A stretch of DNA of 64,000 nucleotides, taken from contig DERZ01000056.1 in NCBI GenBank assembly GCA_002361155.1, forward strand, positions 1,567 through 65,566, written 5' to 3'. This document shows positions 8,132 through 15,677 of the stretch, in pieces. The position numbers and the translations under genes are program-made. Each line of letters begins with the position of its first letter. The stretch's first letter is position 1. Origin of the DNA: Porphyromonadaceae bacterium UBA3327. GTDB lineage: Bacteria; Bacteroidota; Bacteroidia; Bacteroidales; Muribaculaceae. Under the pieces are notes generated by a model. That model worked only from the letters and a program-made list of their open reading frames with translations, was not told the origin of the DNA and did no database searches.

Positions 8132-9454
8132 ATGAAATACGTAAATACCGGTTACGGTAAAATTCCATTTGTATCACTGCTCGCAATACTCTCCATATCG
8201 CTTGTGGTGAATCTTCCCGGGCTTGCCATATCGCCCATCATGGGAAAACTCGACGAGGTGTTTCCGAATGTCACCGAGATGGAAATCCAGTTGCTGACGG
8301 TGCTCCCGAATCTTGTCACCATTCCTTTTATATTATGCTCCGGCAAGATATGCACTCAGAAGAATCAGATGTGGATTCTCGGCATAGGCTTGGGAATTTA
8401 CGCTTTGGCCGGCGTGCTCTATTTCCTCGCCAACTCGATGATAGAGCTGATTCTGCTCAGCTGTCTGCTCGGTGTGGGCTGCGGTCTTGTCATTCCGCTT
8501 GCGGCAAGTCTAATATCCCAGTATTTCGTCGGCAAGGAACGTACTCGTCAGCTCGGCATGAAGTCGAGCCTTTCCAATTTCTCGGTTATCTTTGCCACGC
8601 TTTTCGTAGGCTGGGTGGCTTCGCTCAACTGGCACTTGTCTTTTATAGTCTACATGCTTCCGGTCGTTCCGTTACTCCTGATGCGCTACATGACGGCGGA
8701 TTATATCGACAGTCATAAGATTCTGCTGCCTCCTCCTCCATTGGAACCACGTGCCGAACCGGACAAACCCTCCGACGATGATATCAAAACCAGCGTGCGG
8801 CTCAAGCAGCCTGCCTCCCCGAACTTCCATTTCCAGGGTTCTGTGGCAGTCAAGCTGCTGATAGGGGTGATGGCTCTCTATCTGGTCATGACATACGCCA
8901 CTGAGGTGGTTTCCTATTATCTTCCCTTCGACATGAAGCATTACGGCCTTTCCACTGGCGATGTCGGTGTGGCTACTGCGATGTTCTTCGCCTCGGCTAC
9001 AGTTTCCGGATTCTTCCTCACGTCGATCATATCTTACTTTAAGGAACGGACCATCCAGTTTGCCATATTCCTCTGCGTGGTCGGTCTGCTCACCTGCGGA
9101 CTTTTTCACCACTATGCCGCGTATATCCTCGGTGTGTTCATCATGGGTCTCGGCTACGGTGTGGTCCAGCCTGTCATCTACGACAAGACTTCATTTCTTG
9201 CTCCGACTAGCGCGAAATCCACAGCCTATTTCTCCTATCTGCTCACATGTAATTATATCGGGATCTCCTGCGTACCCTTTATCGTGGGCGGTATGAAGAC
9301 TCTATTCCATGCCGGTGCTGATCCCAATTTCTCATTCATATTCAATGCCGCAGTCTGCGTTCTGGTGCTCATTCTCGCGATAGTATTCAGAAAGTCGTTC
9401 ATCTTCGAGGCCGACGCCACTTTCGCGCAGCCGCAGAAAGCACTGAAAAAGTGA
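8132..9454 (+). CDS. MFS transporter, paralogue of the porin-operon carrier
   Basis: An inner-membrane major facilitator carrier of about 440 residues with some 12 transmembrane segments and a central cytoplasmic loop rich in Pro, Glu and Asp (near residues 200-235). It shares LPGLAISPIMGKL and the following segment with the MFS protein of the divergent operon but lacks that protein's alanine-rich tail. The frame could begin at a TTG at 8108, but the ATG at 8132 gives an N-terminus (MKYVNTGYGK) that lines up with the paralogue, so it is preferred. It faces the porin operon across a shared regulatory region, suggesting a linked role such as import of a related substrate or export of a product. 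Confidence 0.85.
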   Translation: MKYVNTGYGKIPFVSLLAILSISLVVNLPGLAISPIMGKLDEVFPNVTEMEIQLLTVLPNLVTIPFILCSGKICTQKNQMWILGIGLGIYALAGVLYFLANSMIELILLSCLLGVGCGLVIPLAASLISQYFVGKERTRQLGMKSSLSNFSVIFATLFVGWVASLNWHLSFIVYMLPVVPLLLMRYMTADYIDSHKILLPPPPLEPRAEPDKPSDDDIKTSVRLKQPASPNFHFQGSVAVKLLIGVMALYLVMTYATEVVSYYLPFDMKHYGLSTGDVGVATAMFFASATVSGFFLTSIISYFKERTIQFAIFLCVVGLLTCGLFHHYAAYILGVFIMGLGYGVVQPVIYDKTSFLAPTSAKSTAYFSYLLTCNYIGISCVPFIVGGMKTLFHAGADPNFSFIFNAAVCVLVLILAIVFRKSFIFEADATFAQPQKALKK

Positions 9455-9506
9455 GAATTTAAATTTATAAGTTGGAATCTGGATTTACAGATTTCTGATT
9501 GCTGAT

Positions 9507-9546
9507 AAAAAGAGGATGCATCCGAACCGGGATGCATCCTCTTTTT
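9507..9546. terminator. Bidirectional terminator
   Basis: A perfect 17-bp stem (AAAAAGAGGATGCATCC and its complement) around a 6-base loop, with A and T runs at the two ends, lies between the convergent MFS and EF-G2-like genes. Confidence 0.9.
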
Positions 9547-9560
9547 AGGTTTCATAAATT

Positions 9561-11717
9561 TTACTCCTCTGTCTGGGTGGCGGCGTACTCTTTGAGCAGC
9601 TTCTCCTGAACATCGGAAGGTACAAGCTCGTAGCCTGAGAAGCTCATCGAGAAGGAGCTGCGTCCGCCGGTGATCGAACTGAGCGAGGTAGAGTAGGAGG
9701 ACATCTCCTTGAGAGGCACCTTGGCGCTGAGTTTCTCGATGCCGTTCTCGGAAGCCATGCCCATGATCACGGCGCGGCGTCCCTGAAGATCGCTCATCAC
9801 ATCGCCCATGGTGTCGCCCGGGGTGAGCACCTCCACGTCGTAGATCGGCTCGAGAATCTTCGGGTTGGCCTGCCTGAACGCCTGCGAGAAGGCGTTGCGT
9901 CCTGCCAGACGGAAGGAAATTTCGTTGGAGTCCACCGGGTGCATCTTGCCGTCATAGATCATAACTCTGACGTCGCGGGCGTATGAACCGGTGAGCGGTC
10001 CCTGCTCGATGCGGTCCATCAGGCCTTTCACAATCGCCGGAATGAAGCGCGCGTCGATCGCGCCGCCTACGATACAGTTGTACACAACCAGTTTTCCTCC
10101 CCATTCCAGAGGAATCTCCTGCTTGTCGCGGACGTTGAGCTTGAACTCCTGGTTGCCGAACTTATAGGTGTCTGGTTCCGGCATGCCCTCCGTGTAGGGT
10201 TCAACGATAAGATGAACCTCTCCGAACTGTCCCGAACCTCCTGACTGTTTTTTGTGGCGATAGTCGGCGCGGGCAGCCTTGGTGATGGTCTCGCGGTAGG
10301 GGATGCGCTGCTCCTGATATTCCACAGGAAGCTTGTCGTTGTTCTCGATGCGCCACTTGAGCGTGCGGAGGTGGAATTCTCCCTGGCCCTTCACAAGTGT
10401 CTGCTTAAGTTCTTTCGATTGCTCCACAATCCATGTGGGGTCCTCCTCATGCATGCGGGTGAGGAGACCTGCGAGCTTTTCGGCATCACTTTCGTTCACG
10501 GGCCTGATGGCGCGGACATACTTCGGCGCCGGATATTTGATGAAATCGAACTGGTATTCGCATCCCTTCTCGTTGAGGGTGTTGCCGGTGCGCACGTCCT
10601 TCAGTTTCACGGCGGCGCCTATGTCGCCGGCCTCGAGGGAGTCGATCGGTGCGCGCAGCTGGCCGCAGATGGTGAAGATCTGTGCCAGGCGTTCCTTGCT
10701 GCCCCGGCTCACGTTGTCGAGGTCCATTCCGGCCTTGAGCGTGCCGCTCATGACCTTGAAATAGCTTACCTCTCCGATGTGGGGCTCAACCGATGTCTTG
10801 AAGAAGAACACCGACACGGGGCCGTCGGCCAGTGGCTTCACCTCTTCGCCGGCGGTGTCGACCGGAGCCGGCATGTCGGTCACGAAGGGACAGACGTTGC
10901 CGAGGAATTCCATCAGACGGCGTACGCCCATGTCTTTGGCGGCGCTCAGAACTACGACCGGATAGATGGAGCGATCCACCAGTCCTTTGCGGATTCCCTC
11001 GCGCATCTCATCCTCCGTCAGGCTTCCCTGCTCGAAGAATTTCTCCATCAGTGTCTCGTCGTTCTCGGCTGCGGCTTCCACCAGTTTCTGGTTCAGCTCG
11101 CGAGCCTTTTCGAGTTCTTCTTCCGGTATGTCGGAGATTGTCGGAACGCCTCCGTCGGGTCCCCACTCATATTTCTTCATCAGAAGCACGTCGATCATCG
11201 AGTGGAAGTTCGGGCCCGACTCCAGAGGATACTGGATCTGTACCACCCGCGGACCGAAGTCCTCGCGCATCTGTTCCATTACATTTTCGAAGTCAGCCTT
11301 TTCACCGTCCATCTGGTTGAGTGCGAAAATGACCGGTTTTTTCAGTTCGGCTGTAGTGCGGAAGATATTCTGAGTGCCGACCTCCACGCCGTATTCGGCG
11401 TCCACAAGAATCAGACCCATGTCGCATACTCCCAGGGCGGTGTATGCGTTGCCCACGAAGTCATCCGATCCGGGGCAGTCGATGATATTCAGTTTCTTTC
11501 CGTTGAACTCCGCGTTGAATACGGTGGAGAATACCGAGTATCCATACTCCTTCTCTACGGGGAAATAGTCGGAAACTGTGTTGCCGGCATCTACCGTGCC
11601 GCGACGTTTTATCACACCACACTCGTAGATCATCGATTCCGCGAGTGTGGTTTTACCCGAGCCCTTTGATCCGAGAAGGGCTATGTTTTTGATTTCGTTG
11701 GACTTATAAATCTTCAT
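9561..11717 (-). CDS. EF-G paralogue (EF-G2-like translation factor) with altered GTPase motifs
   Basis: The 718-residue protein has the five-domain elongation factor G plan: G domain (1-280), domain II (SVFFFKTSVEPHIGEV), and domains III-V including QSGGSGQFGEV and GGAIDARFIPAIVKG. EF-G moves tRNA and mRNA through the ribosome. The GTPase motifs are unusual: the P-loop reads GSKGSGKTT instead of GHIDAGKTT, switch I has YGYSV where EF-G has RGITI, and switch II is DCPGSDDF instead of DTPGHVDF, so the catalytic His is Ser84. A Bacteroides thetaiotaomicron paralogue, EF-G2, is known to support translocation without GTP hydrolysis and to matter in carbon starvation and gut colonisation; this gene is probably of that kind. 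It is monocistronic, and I see no good TAnnTTTG box before it. Confidence 0.88.
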   Translation of the reverse strand: MKIYKSNEIKNIALLGSKGSGKTTLAESMIYECGVIKRRGTVDAGNTVSDYFPVEKEYGYSVFSTVFNAEFNGKKLNIIDCPGSDDFVGNAYTALGVCDMGLILVDAEYGVEVGTQNIFRTTAELKKPVIFALNQMDGEKADFENVMEQMREDFGPRVVQIQYPLESGPNFHSMIDVLLMKKYEWGPDGGVPTISDIPEEELEKARELNQKLVEAAAENDETLMEKFFEQGSLTEDEMREGIRKGLVDRSIYPVVVLSAAKDMGVRRLMEFLGNVCPFVTDMPAPVDTAGEEVKPLADGPVSVFFFKTSVEPHIGEVSYFKVMSGTLKAGMDLDNVSRGSKERLAQIFTICGQLRAPIDSLEAGDIGAAVKLKDVRTGNTLNEKGCEYQFDFIKYPAPKYVRAIRPVNESDAEKLAGLLTRMHEEDPTWIVEQSKELKQTLVKGQGEFHLRTLKWRIENNDKLPVEYQEQRIPYRETITKAARADYRHKKQSGGSGQFGEVHLIVEPYTEGMPEPDTYKFGNQEFKLNVRDKQEIPLEWGGKLVVYNCIVGGAIDARFIPAIVKGLMDRIEQGPLTGSYARDVRVMIYDGKMHPVDSNEISFRLAGRNAFSQAFRQANPKILEPIYDVEVLTPGDTMGDVMSDLQGRRAVIMGMASENGIEKLSAKVPLKEMSSYSTSLSSITGGRSSFSMSFSGYELVPSDVQEKLLKEYAATQTEE

Positions 11718-11870
11718 CTGATTTGGGATTTAAATTGTTTTGCGTTTTGCAGCGTGATTTTGCCGGCTCTTGACAGGGTCTTGTGGCAAAACCGAACGCA
11801 ATTTAGCAAAAAAAATGAACAAATGATATGGAGGAAAACATGTTCTGTAACATATTGTCGGATTTTTTTG

Positions 11871-11878
11871 TAATTTTG
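11871..11878 (+). promoter_or_regulatory. hemW promoter -7 box
   Basis: TAATTTTG matches the Bacteroidetes TAnnTTTG element and would give a leader of about 15 bases before the hemW ATG at 11900. No good TTTG lies at the expected upstream spacing. Confidence 0.5.
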
Positions 11879-11899
11879 CATTAAAAAGCAGTATCTTTT

Positions 11900-13051
11900 A
11901 TGCATGTATATGTCCATATCCCGTTTTGTCGGCGCAAGTGTATATATTGTGATTTCTTTTCAGTGGGGGAGAGGCTGGCCGACTGGCCCGGTCTCGTCGA
12001 CTCGCTGCTGAGGGAGGCTCGTATCCGCGCCGATTCTTTCGGCAGCCACACTCCCGGTGTCCCCTCCTCTTTATATATCGGAGGAGGAACGCCGTCGCTA
12101 ATGCCTGTTGAGGAGTTCCTGCGGCTCTCCGCCGGCTTGTCGGAACTCTTTCCGGACGGACCGGGGGAATTTACTGTCGAGGTAAATCCCGACGATGTGT
12201 CGGAGGACAAGGTGGCCGCATGGTGCGCTGCAGGCGTAAACCGTGTCAGCATGGGAGTGCAGTCGCTGATGGATTCTGAACTGAAAGCTATATGCCGGCG
12301 ACATACGGCCGGCGATGCCGTCGAGGCATACGGCCTGCTCCGGAGGTCGTTCCGCAATATCAGCCTTGATCTGATATTCGGCCTTCCCGGGCAGACTCCC
12401 GATTCGTTGCGTCATACGGTGGATGGTTTTCTCGATATGGCGCCAGAACATATATCGGCATACTCTCTCATGTACGAGGAGCTGACAGCTCTCACCAGGA
12501 TGCGAGACCGCGGAACCATCGACGAGACCGCCGAGGCTGACTCTGTGGAGATGTTTGCCATGGTGAGCGATATGTTCGCCGGCGCCGGTTACGAGCAATA
12601 TGAAATCTCGAACTATGCCCGCGAAGGTTTTCGATCTCTCCACAACTCATCCTACTGGAAAGGACTCCCGTACATCGGACTCGGCCCTGGGGCCCATAGC
12701 TATGACGGTCTGCGCACGCGCCGTGAGAATCTTCCCGATCTTGCGGCATGGCGGGGGGGAGATGAAACTGATTTCCCCTTTTCAGAAGAAACCCTTACCG
12801 ACGATGAACTCCGCGAAGAATATATAATGACTCGCCTGCGCACCCGAGAGGGAATACCGCTCGATGAATTCGGCCGAAGATTCGGTTCTGTCGAGAGTGA
12901 CCGCCTGTTGAGAAAAGCCGGAAGATTCATGGAGGGCGCCATCCGCAGAAATCCGCAACCTTCGCTCACACTCTGCGATGACGGAAAGTTTCTCTCGCTC
13001 ACCCGCGCCGGGATAATGGTCAGCGATGAAGTTATATCGTCGCTGTTCTGA
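11900..13051 (+). CDS. hemW: Radical SAM heme chaperone HemW
   Basis: A 383-residue cytoplasmic radical SAM protein. The cluster motif HIPFCRRKCIYCDFF (CxxxCxxC) is at the extreme N-terminus, followed by the YIGGGTPSL, EVNPDDV and RVSMGVQS segments typical of the HemN/HemW group. The CxxxCxxCxF pattern and length of about 380 residues fit HemW, a heme-binding chaperone, better than the longer coproporphyrinogen dehydrogenase HemN. The start at 11900 leaves only MHVYV before the motif, as is usual for this family. It is divergent from the EF-G2-like gene and upstream of the dap genes, which appear to have their own promoter. Confidence 0.9.
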   Translation: MHVYVHIPFCRRKCIYCDFFSVGERLADWPGLVDSLLREARIRADSFGSHTPGVPSSLYIGGGTPSLMPVEEFLRLSAGLSELFPDGPGEFTVEVNPDDVSEDKVAAWCAAGVNRVSMGVQSLMDSELKAICRRHTAGDAVEAYGLLRRSFRNISLDLIFGLPGQTPDSLRHTVDGFLDMAPEHISAYSLMYEELTALTRMRDRGTIDETAEADSVEMFAMVSDMFAGAGYEQYEISNYAREGFRSLHNSSYWKGLPYIGLGPGAHSYDGLRTRRENLPDLAAWRGGDETDFPFSEETLTDDELREEYIMTRLRTREGIPLDEFGRRFGSVESDRLLRKAGRFMEGAIRRNPQPSLTLCDDGKFLSLTRAGIMVSDEVISSLF

Positions 13052-13105
13052 ATCCTGGGATTCGGTGAGGTTTGTGGGAAACATCTTTGGAAAATGCGAC
13101 AAAAA

Positions 13106-13137
13106 TTAGCATCGATAAAAAAAAAGAGCTAAATTTG
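13106..13137 (+). promoter_or_regulatory. Promoter of dapF-dapL
   Basis: TTAG (13106-13109, 3 of 4 matches to TTTG), a 20-base spacer and TAAATTTG (13130-13137) fit the Bacteroidetes housekeeping promoter and predict transcription from about 13144, giving a leader of about 70 bases. Confidence 0.6.
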
Positions 13138-13214
13138 TTCTTTAATCGGAAACCGGGTGATGCTGTCACTTCGGAATCTTAATTGTTTAATCAGCGCAAT
13201 TCCCTGGAATTAAT

Positions 13215-14072
13215 ATGACTATAGCGCGTAAAGAAGTCCGGTTCACCAAGATGCATGGTGCCGGCAACGATTATATCTATCTCGATGCAACGGGAGAAAT
13301 GCCTGAAGATCTTCCGGAACTCTCGCGTCGGATGAGCGATCCCCATTTCGGAGTCGGCAGCGATGGTCTGGTGGCTGTGATGACCTCCGACATCGCTGAT
13401 TTTCGTATGCGGATGTTCAATTCCGATGGCAGCGAGGCCGAGATGTGCGGCAATGCCTCGCGTTGTATCGCTAAGTTTGTGTATGAAAAGGGTCTGACCG
13501 ACAGTGAGACCGTCACCCTTGAGACGCTTGCCGGAATCAAGGTGCTTCATCTTCATGTGCGTGAAGGCGTGGTGGAGTCTGTCACCGTCGACATGGGTGC
13601 TCCGGTGCTCGAGCCGGCGTCGGTGCCGGTGCAGAGCCTTGACCCGAAACTCCGTCTCGCCGAAGAGGATACCGTGGATGGCAGGACCTACCGCATCACC
13701 GGCGTCAGCATGGGAAATCCCCACGGTGTGATCTTTGTCGACGAAATTGATGATGACCTCGTGCTCCGGCAGGGACCGCTTCTCGAGGTGGCTCCCATAT
13801 TCCCGGCAAAAGCCAATATCGAGTTCGCCAAAGTCCTTGACCGCTCCACAATCGAGATGCGCGTCTGGGAACGTGGCTCTGGAGAGACCCTCGCCTGCGG
13901 AACCGGAGCATGTGCCACAGCTGTGGCGGCCGCGCTCAACGGCCTCACCGGCCGCGAGGTGGATGTCCGTCTGCGCGGCGGCACGCTCCATATCCGCTGG
14001 GATGAAGCCGACGGCCATGTGTTTATGACCGGTCCTGCCGCGTTCATCTGCGACGGAGTCTTTTACCTCTGA
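13215..14072 (+). CDS. dapF: Diaminopimelate epimerase
   Basis: DapF converts LL- to meso-diaminopimelate for lysine and peptidoglycan synthesis in the cytoplasm, without a cofactor. The 285-residue protein carries both catalytic cysteine sites, Cys78 in EMCGNASRC and Cys228 in ACGTGACAT, and the N-terminal FTKMHGAGNDY segment characteristic of the family. The MGNPHGVIFV segment is also present. It is 70 bases upstream of dapL, which makes the LL isomer it uses, so the two form a two-step operon. Confidence 0.96.
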   Translation: MTIARKEVRFTKMHGAGNDYIYLDATGEMPEDLPELSRRMSDPHFGVGSDGLVAVMTSDIADFRMRMFNSDGSEAEMCGNASRCIAKFVYEKGLTDSETVTLETLAGIKVLHLHVREGVVESVTVDMGAPVLEPASVPVQSLDPKLRLAEEDTVDGRTYRITGVSMGNPHGVIFVDEIDDDLVLRQGPLLEVAPIFPAKANIEFAKVLDRSTIEMRVWERGSGETLACGTGACATAVAAALNGLTGREVDVRLRGGTLHIRWDEADGHVFMTGPAAFICDGVFYL

Positions 14073-14142
14073 CCGTATATTATCATCAACTCTCAGTACA
14101 CGCTTGTCAGCAGAATTACCATTTTAATTAAAAAGTTCATTT

Positions 14143-15369
14143 ATGCTTATCAATAATAATTTCGAAAAGCTGCCGGAGTCTTATCTCTTCTCCACTGTGG
14201 CCGCCAAACTCAGAGAGTTCAAGGAAGCGAATCCGTCGGCCGATGTGATACGCATGGATATAGGCGATGTGACGCTGCCGATTCCCGCCAGCGCCCTGGC
14301 CGCCATGCACCGCGCCGTCGATGACATGGCCGACAAGACTACATTTCATGGTTACGGCCCCGAGCAGGGCTACGCTTTCCTCCGCGATGCGATCGCCGAA
14401 GGCGACTACCGGGCCCGCGGTGTCGATATCCGTTCCGACGAGATATTCATCAGCGACGGTGCCAAGAGCGATCTCGGAAATCTTGGCGACATATATGCCG
14501 CCGGCAACGTAGTGGCGGTGACCGACCCGGGTTATCCGGTATATGTCGATTCAAATGTGATCGACGGACGTGGCGGAGAACTTGTTGGCGGCCGCTGGAG
14601 CAATTTTATCTATCTCGACTGTACGGAGGAAAACGGTTTCAAACCGACTCCTCCCGAAGCCCACGCCGATGTGGTATTCCTCTGCTCGCCGGCGAACCCC
14701 ACAGGCGTGGCGTTCACCCGCTCCGAACTCGAGGCGTGGGTGGCTTACGCCCGTCGCAACAATGCGGTCATAATATATGACTCGGCCTATTGCGCCTACG
14801 TAACAAGTCCCGGTGTGCCCCGCTCGATCTATGAGATAGAGGGAGCGCGGGAAGTGGCCATCGAGGTACGAAGTTTTTCGAAGACCGCCGGTTTCACCGG
14901 TCTCCGGTGCGGTTACACCGTCGTGCCCGACACTCTCTGCGGATTCGACCCCGAGGGACGCAAGGTACAGCTCCGCAAGCTGTGGAACCGTCGGCAGACC
15001 ACCAAGTTCAACGGCGCCAGCTATATAATCCAGCGCGGAGCGGAATCGCTCTACAGTGAGCAGGGACGCGCCGAGACCGAACAGAATGTGGCATATTATC
15101 TCGAAAATACGCGGATCATCCGCGACAGCGTCGCCAAAGCAGGTTTCAAGGTGTTCGGCGGTACAGACTCACCATACGTCTGGATGCGTTCGCCCCGGGG
15201 GGAGGGATCCTGGGAACTTTTCGAGAAGTGTTTGCGCGAGGCCAATATTTCCTGCACTCCCGGAGTCGGTTTCGGCGCCAACGGCGAAGGTTACATCCGT
15301 CTCACCGGATTCAACACCCGGGAGAAGACTGTCGAGGCCATGCGACGGCTTGCCGCAATGATGAAATGA
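14143..15369 (+). CDS. dapL: LL-diaminopimelate aminotransferase
   Basis: DapL is a PLP-dependent class I/II aminotransferase that makes LL-diaminopimelate directly from tetrahydrodipicolinate and glutamate, bypassing the succinylated or acetylated route. The 408-residue length, the start (NNFEKLPESYLFSTVAAKL), the DIGDVTLPIP segment and the PLP lysine Lys247 in RSFSKTAGFTGLRCGY identify it. The pairing with dapF agrees with the DapL pathway used by many Bacteroidales. The mRNA probably ends at the long hairpin after 15418. Confidence 0.96.
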   Translation: MLINNNFEKLPESYLFSTVAAKLREFKEANPSADVIRMDIGDVTLPIPASALAAMHRAVDDMADKTTFHGYGPEQGYAFLRDAIAEGDYRARGVDIRSDEIFISDGAKSDLGNLGDIYAAGNVVAVTDPGYPVYVDSNVIDGRGGELVGGRWSNFIYLDCTEENGFKPTPPEAHADVVFLCSPANPTGVAFTRSELEAWVAYARRNNAVIIYDSAYCAYVTSPGVPRSIYEIEGAREVAIEVRSFSKTAGFTGLRCGYTVVPDTLCGFDPEGRKVQLRKLWNRRQTTKFNGASYIIQRGAESLYSEQGRAETEQNVAYYLENTRIIRDSVAKAGFKVFGGTDSPYVWMRSPRGEGSWELFEKCLREANISCTPGVGFGANGEGYIRLTGFNTREKTVEAMRRLAAMMK

Positions 15370-15417
15370 TTTTGTGTAGGTAGCCATATCTCGGCTTCCT
15401 GTAATAACCAAACATCA

Positions 15418-15456
15418 AGAGGCTGTGACGTAAATCTGATTTACGTCACAGCCTCT
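15418..15456. terminator. Long perfect hairpin after dapL
   Basis: An 18-bp perfect stem (AGAGGCTGTGACGTAAAT and its complement) with a 3-base loop. The downstream tract (CTTCGTT) is only weakly T-rich, so it may be a terminator or a 3'-end stabilising structure. Confidence 0.6.
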
Positions 15457-15546
15457 CTTCGTTACAGAGGGAATGTCCCCTGCAATATGGAGTCCTGTAT
15501 GTCAAAAAACATATTTTTGTAATATTTATATTAATTTACAAAATTA

Positions 15547-15578
15547 TTTGCAAATGAGATAACAATATTATATTTTTG
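15547..15578 (+). promoter_or_regulatory. Promoter of the CHB_HEX protein gene
   Basis: TTTG (15547-15550), a 20-base spacer and TATTTTTG (15571-15578) are a full Bacteroidetes promoter. Transcription near 15585 would leave an AT-rich leader of about 90 bases. The surrounding gap 15370-15677 holds only the dapL hairpin and this promoter. Confidence 0.75.
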
Positions 15579-15677
15579 TGGAGACAAATAAGTCCTGCTG
15601 TCTATGCTGCTGTCAACGGCAACCATATAGTAACAGACAATAACAACTTTATCTTTATAATATTAAAAATCAACTCT

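Noticed and set aside
10254-11669. Plus-strand frame of about 470 codons antisense to the EF-G2-like gene
   Set aside because: It mirrors the codon bias of that gene and lacks any family match.
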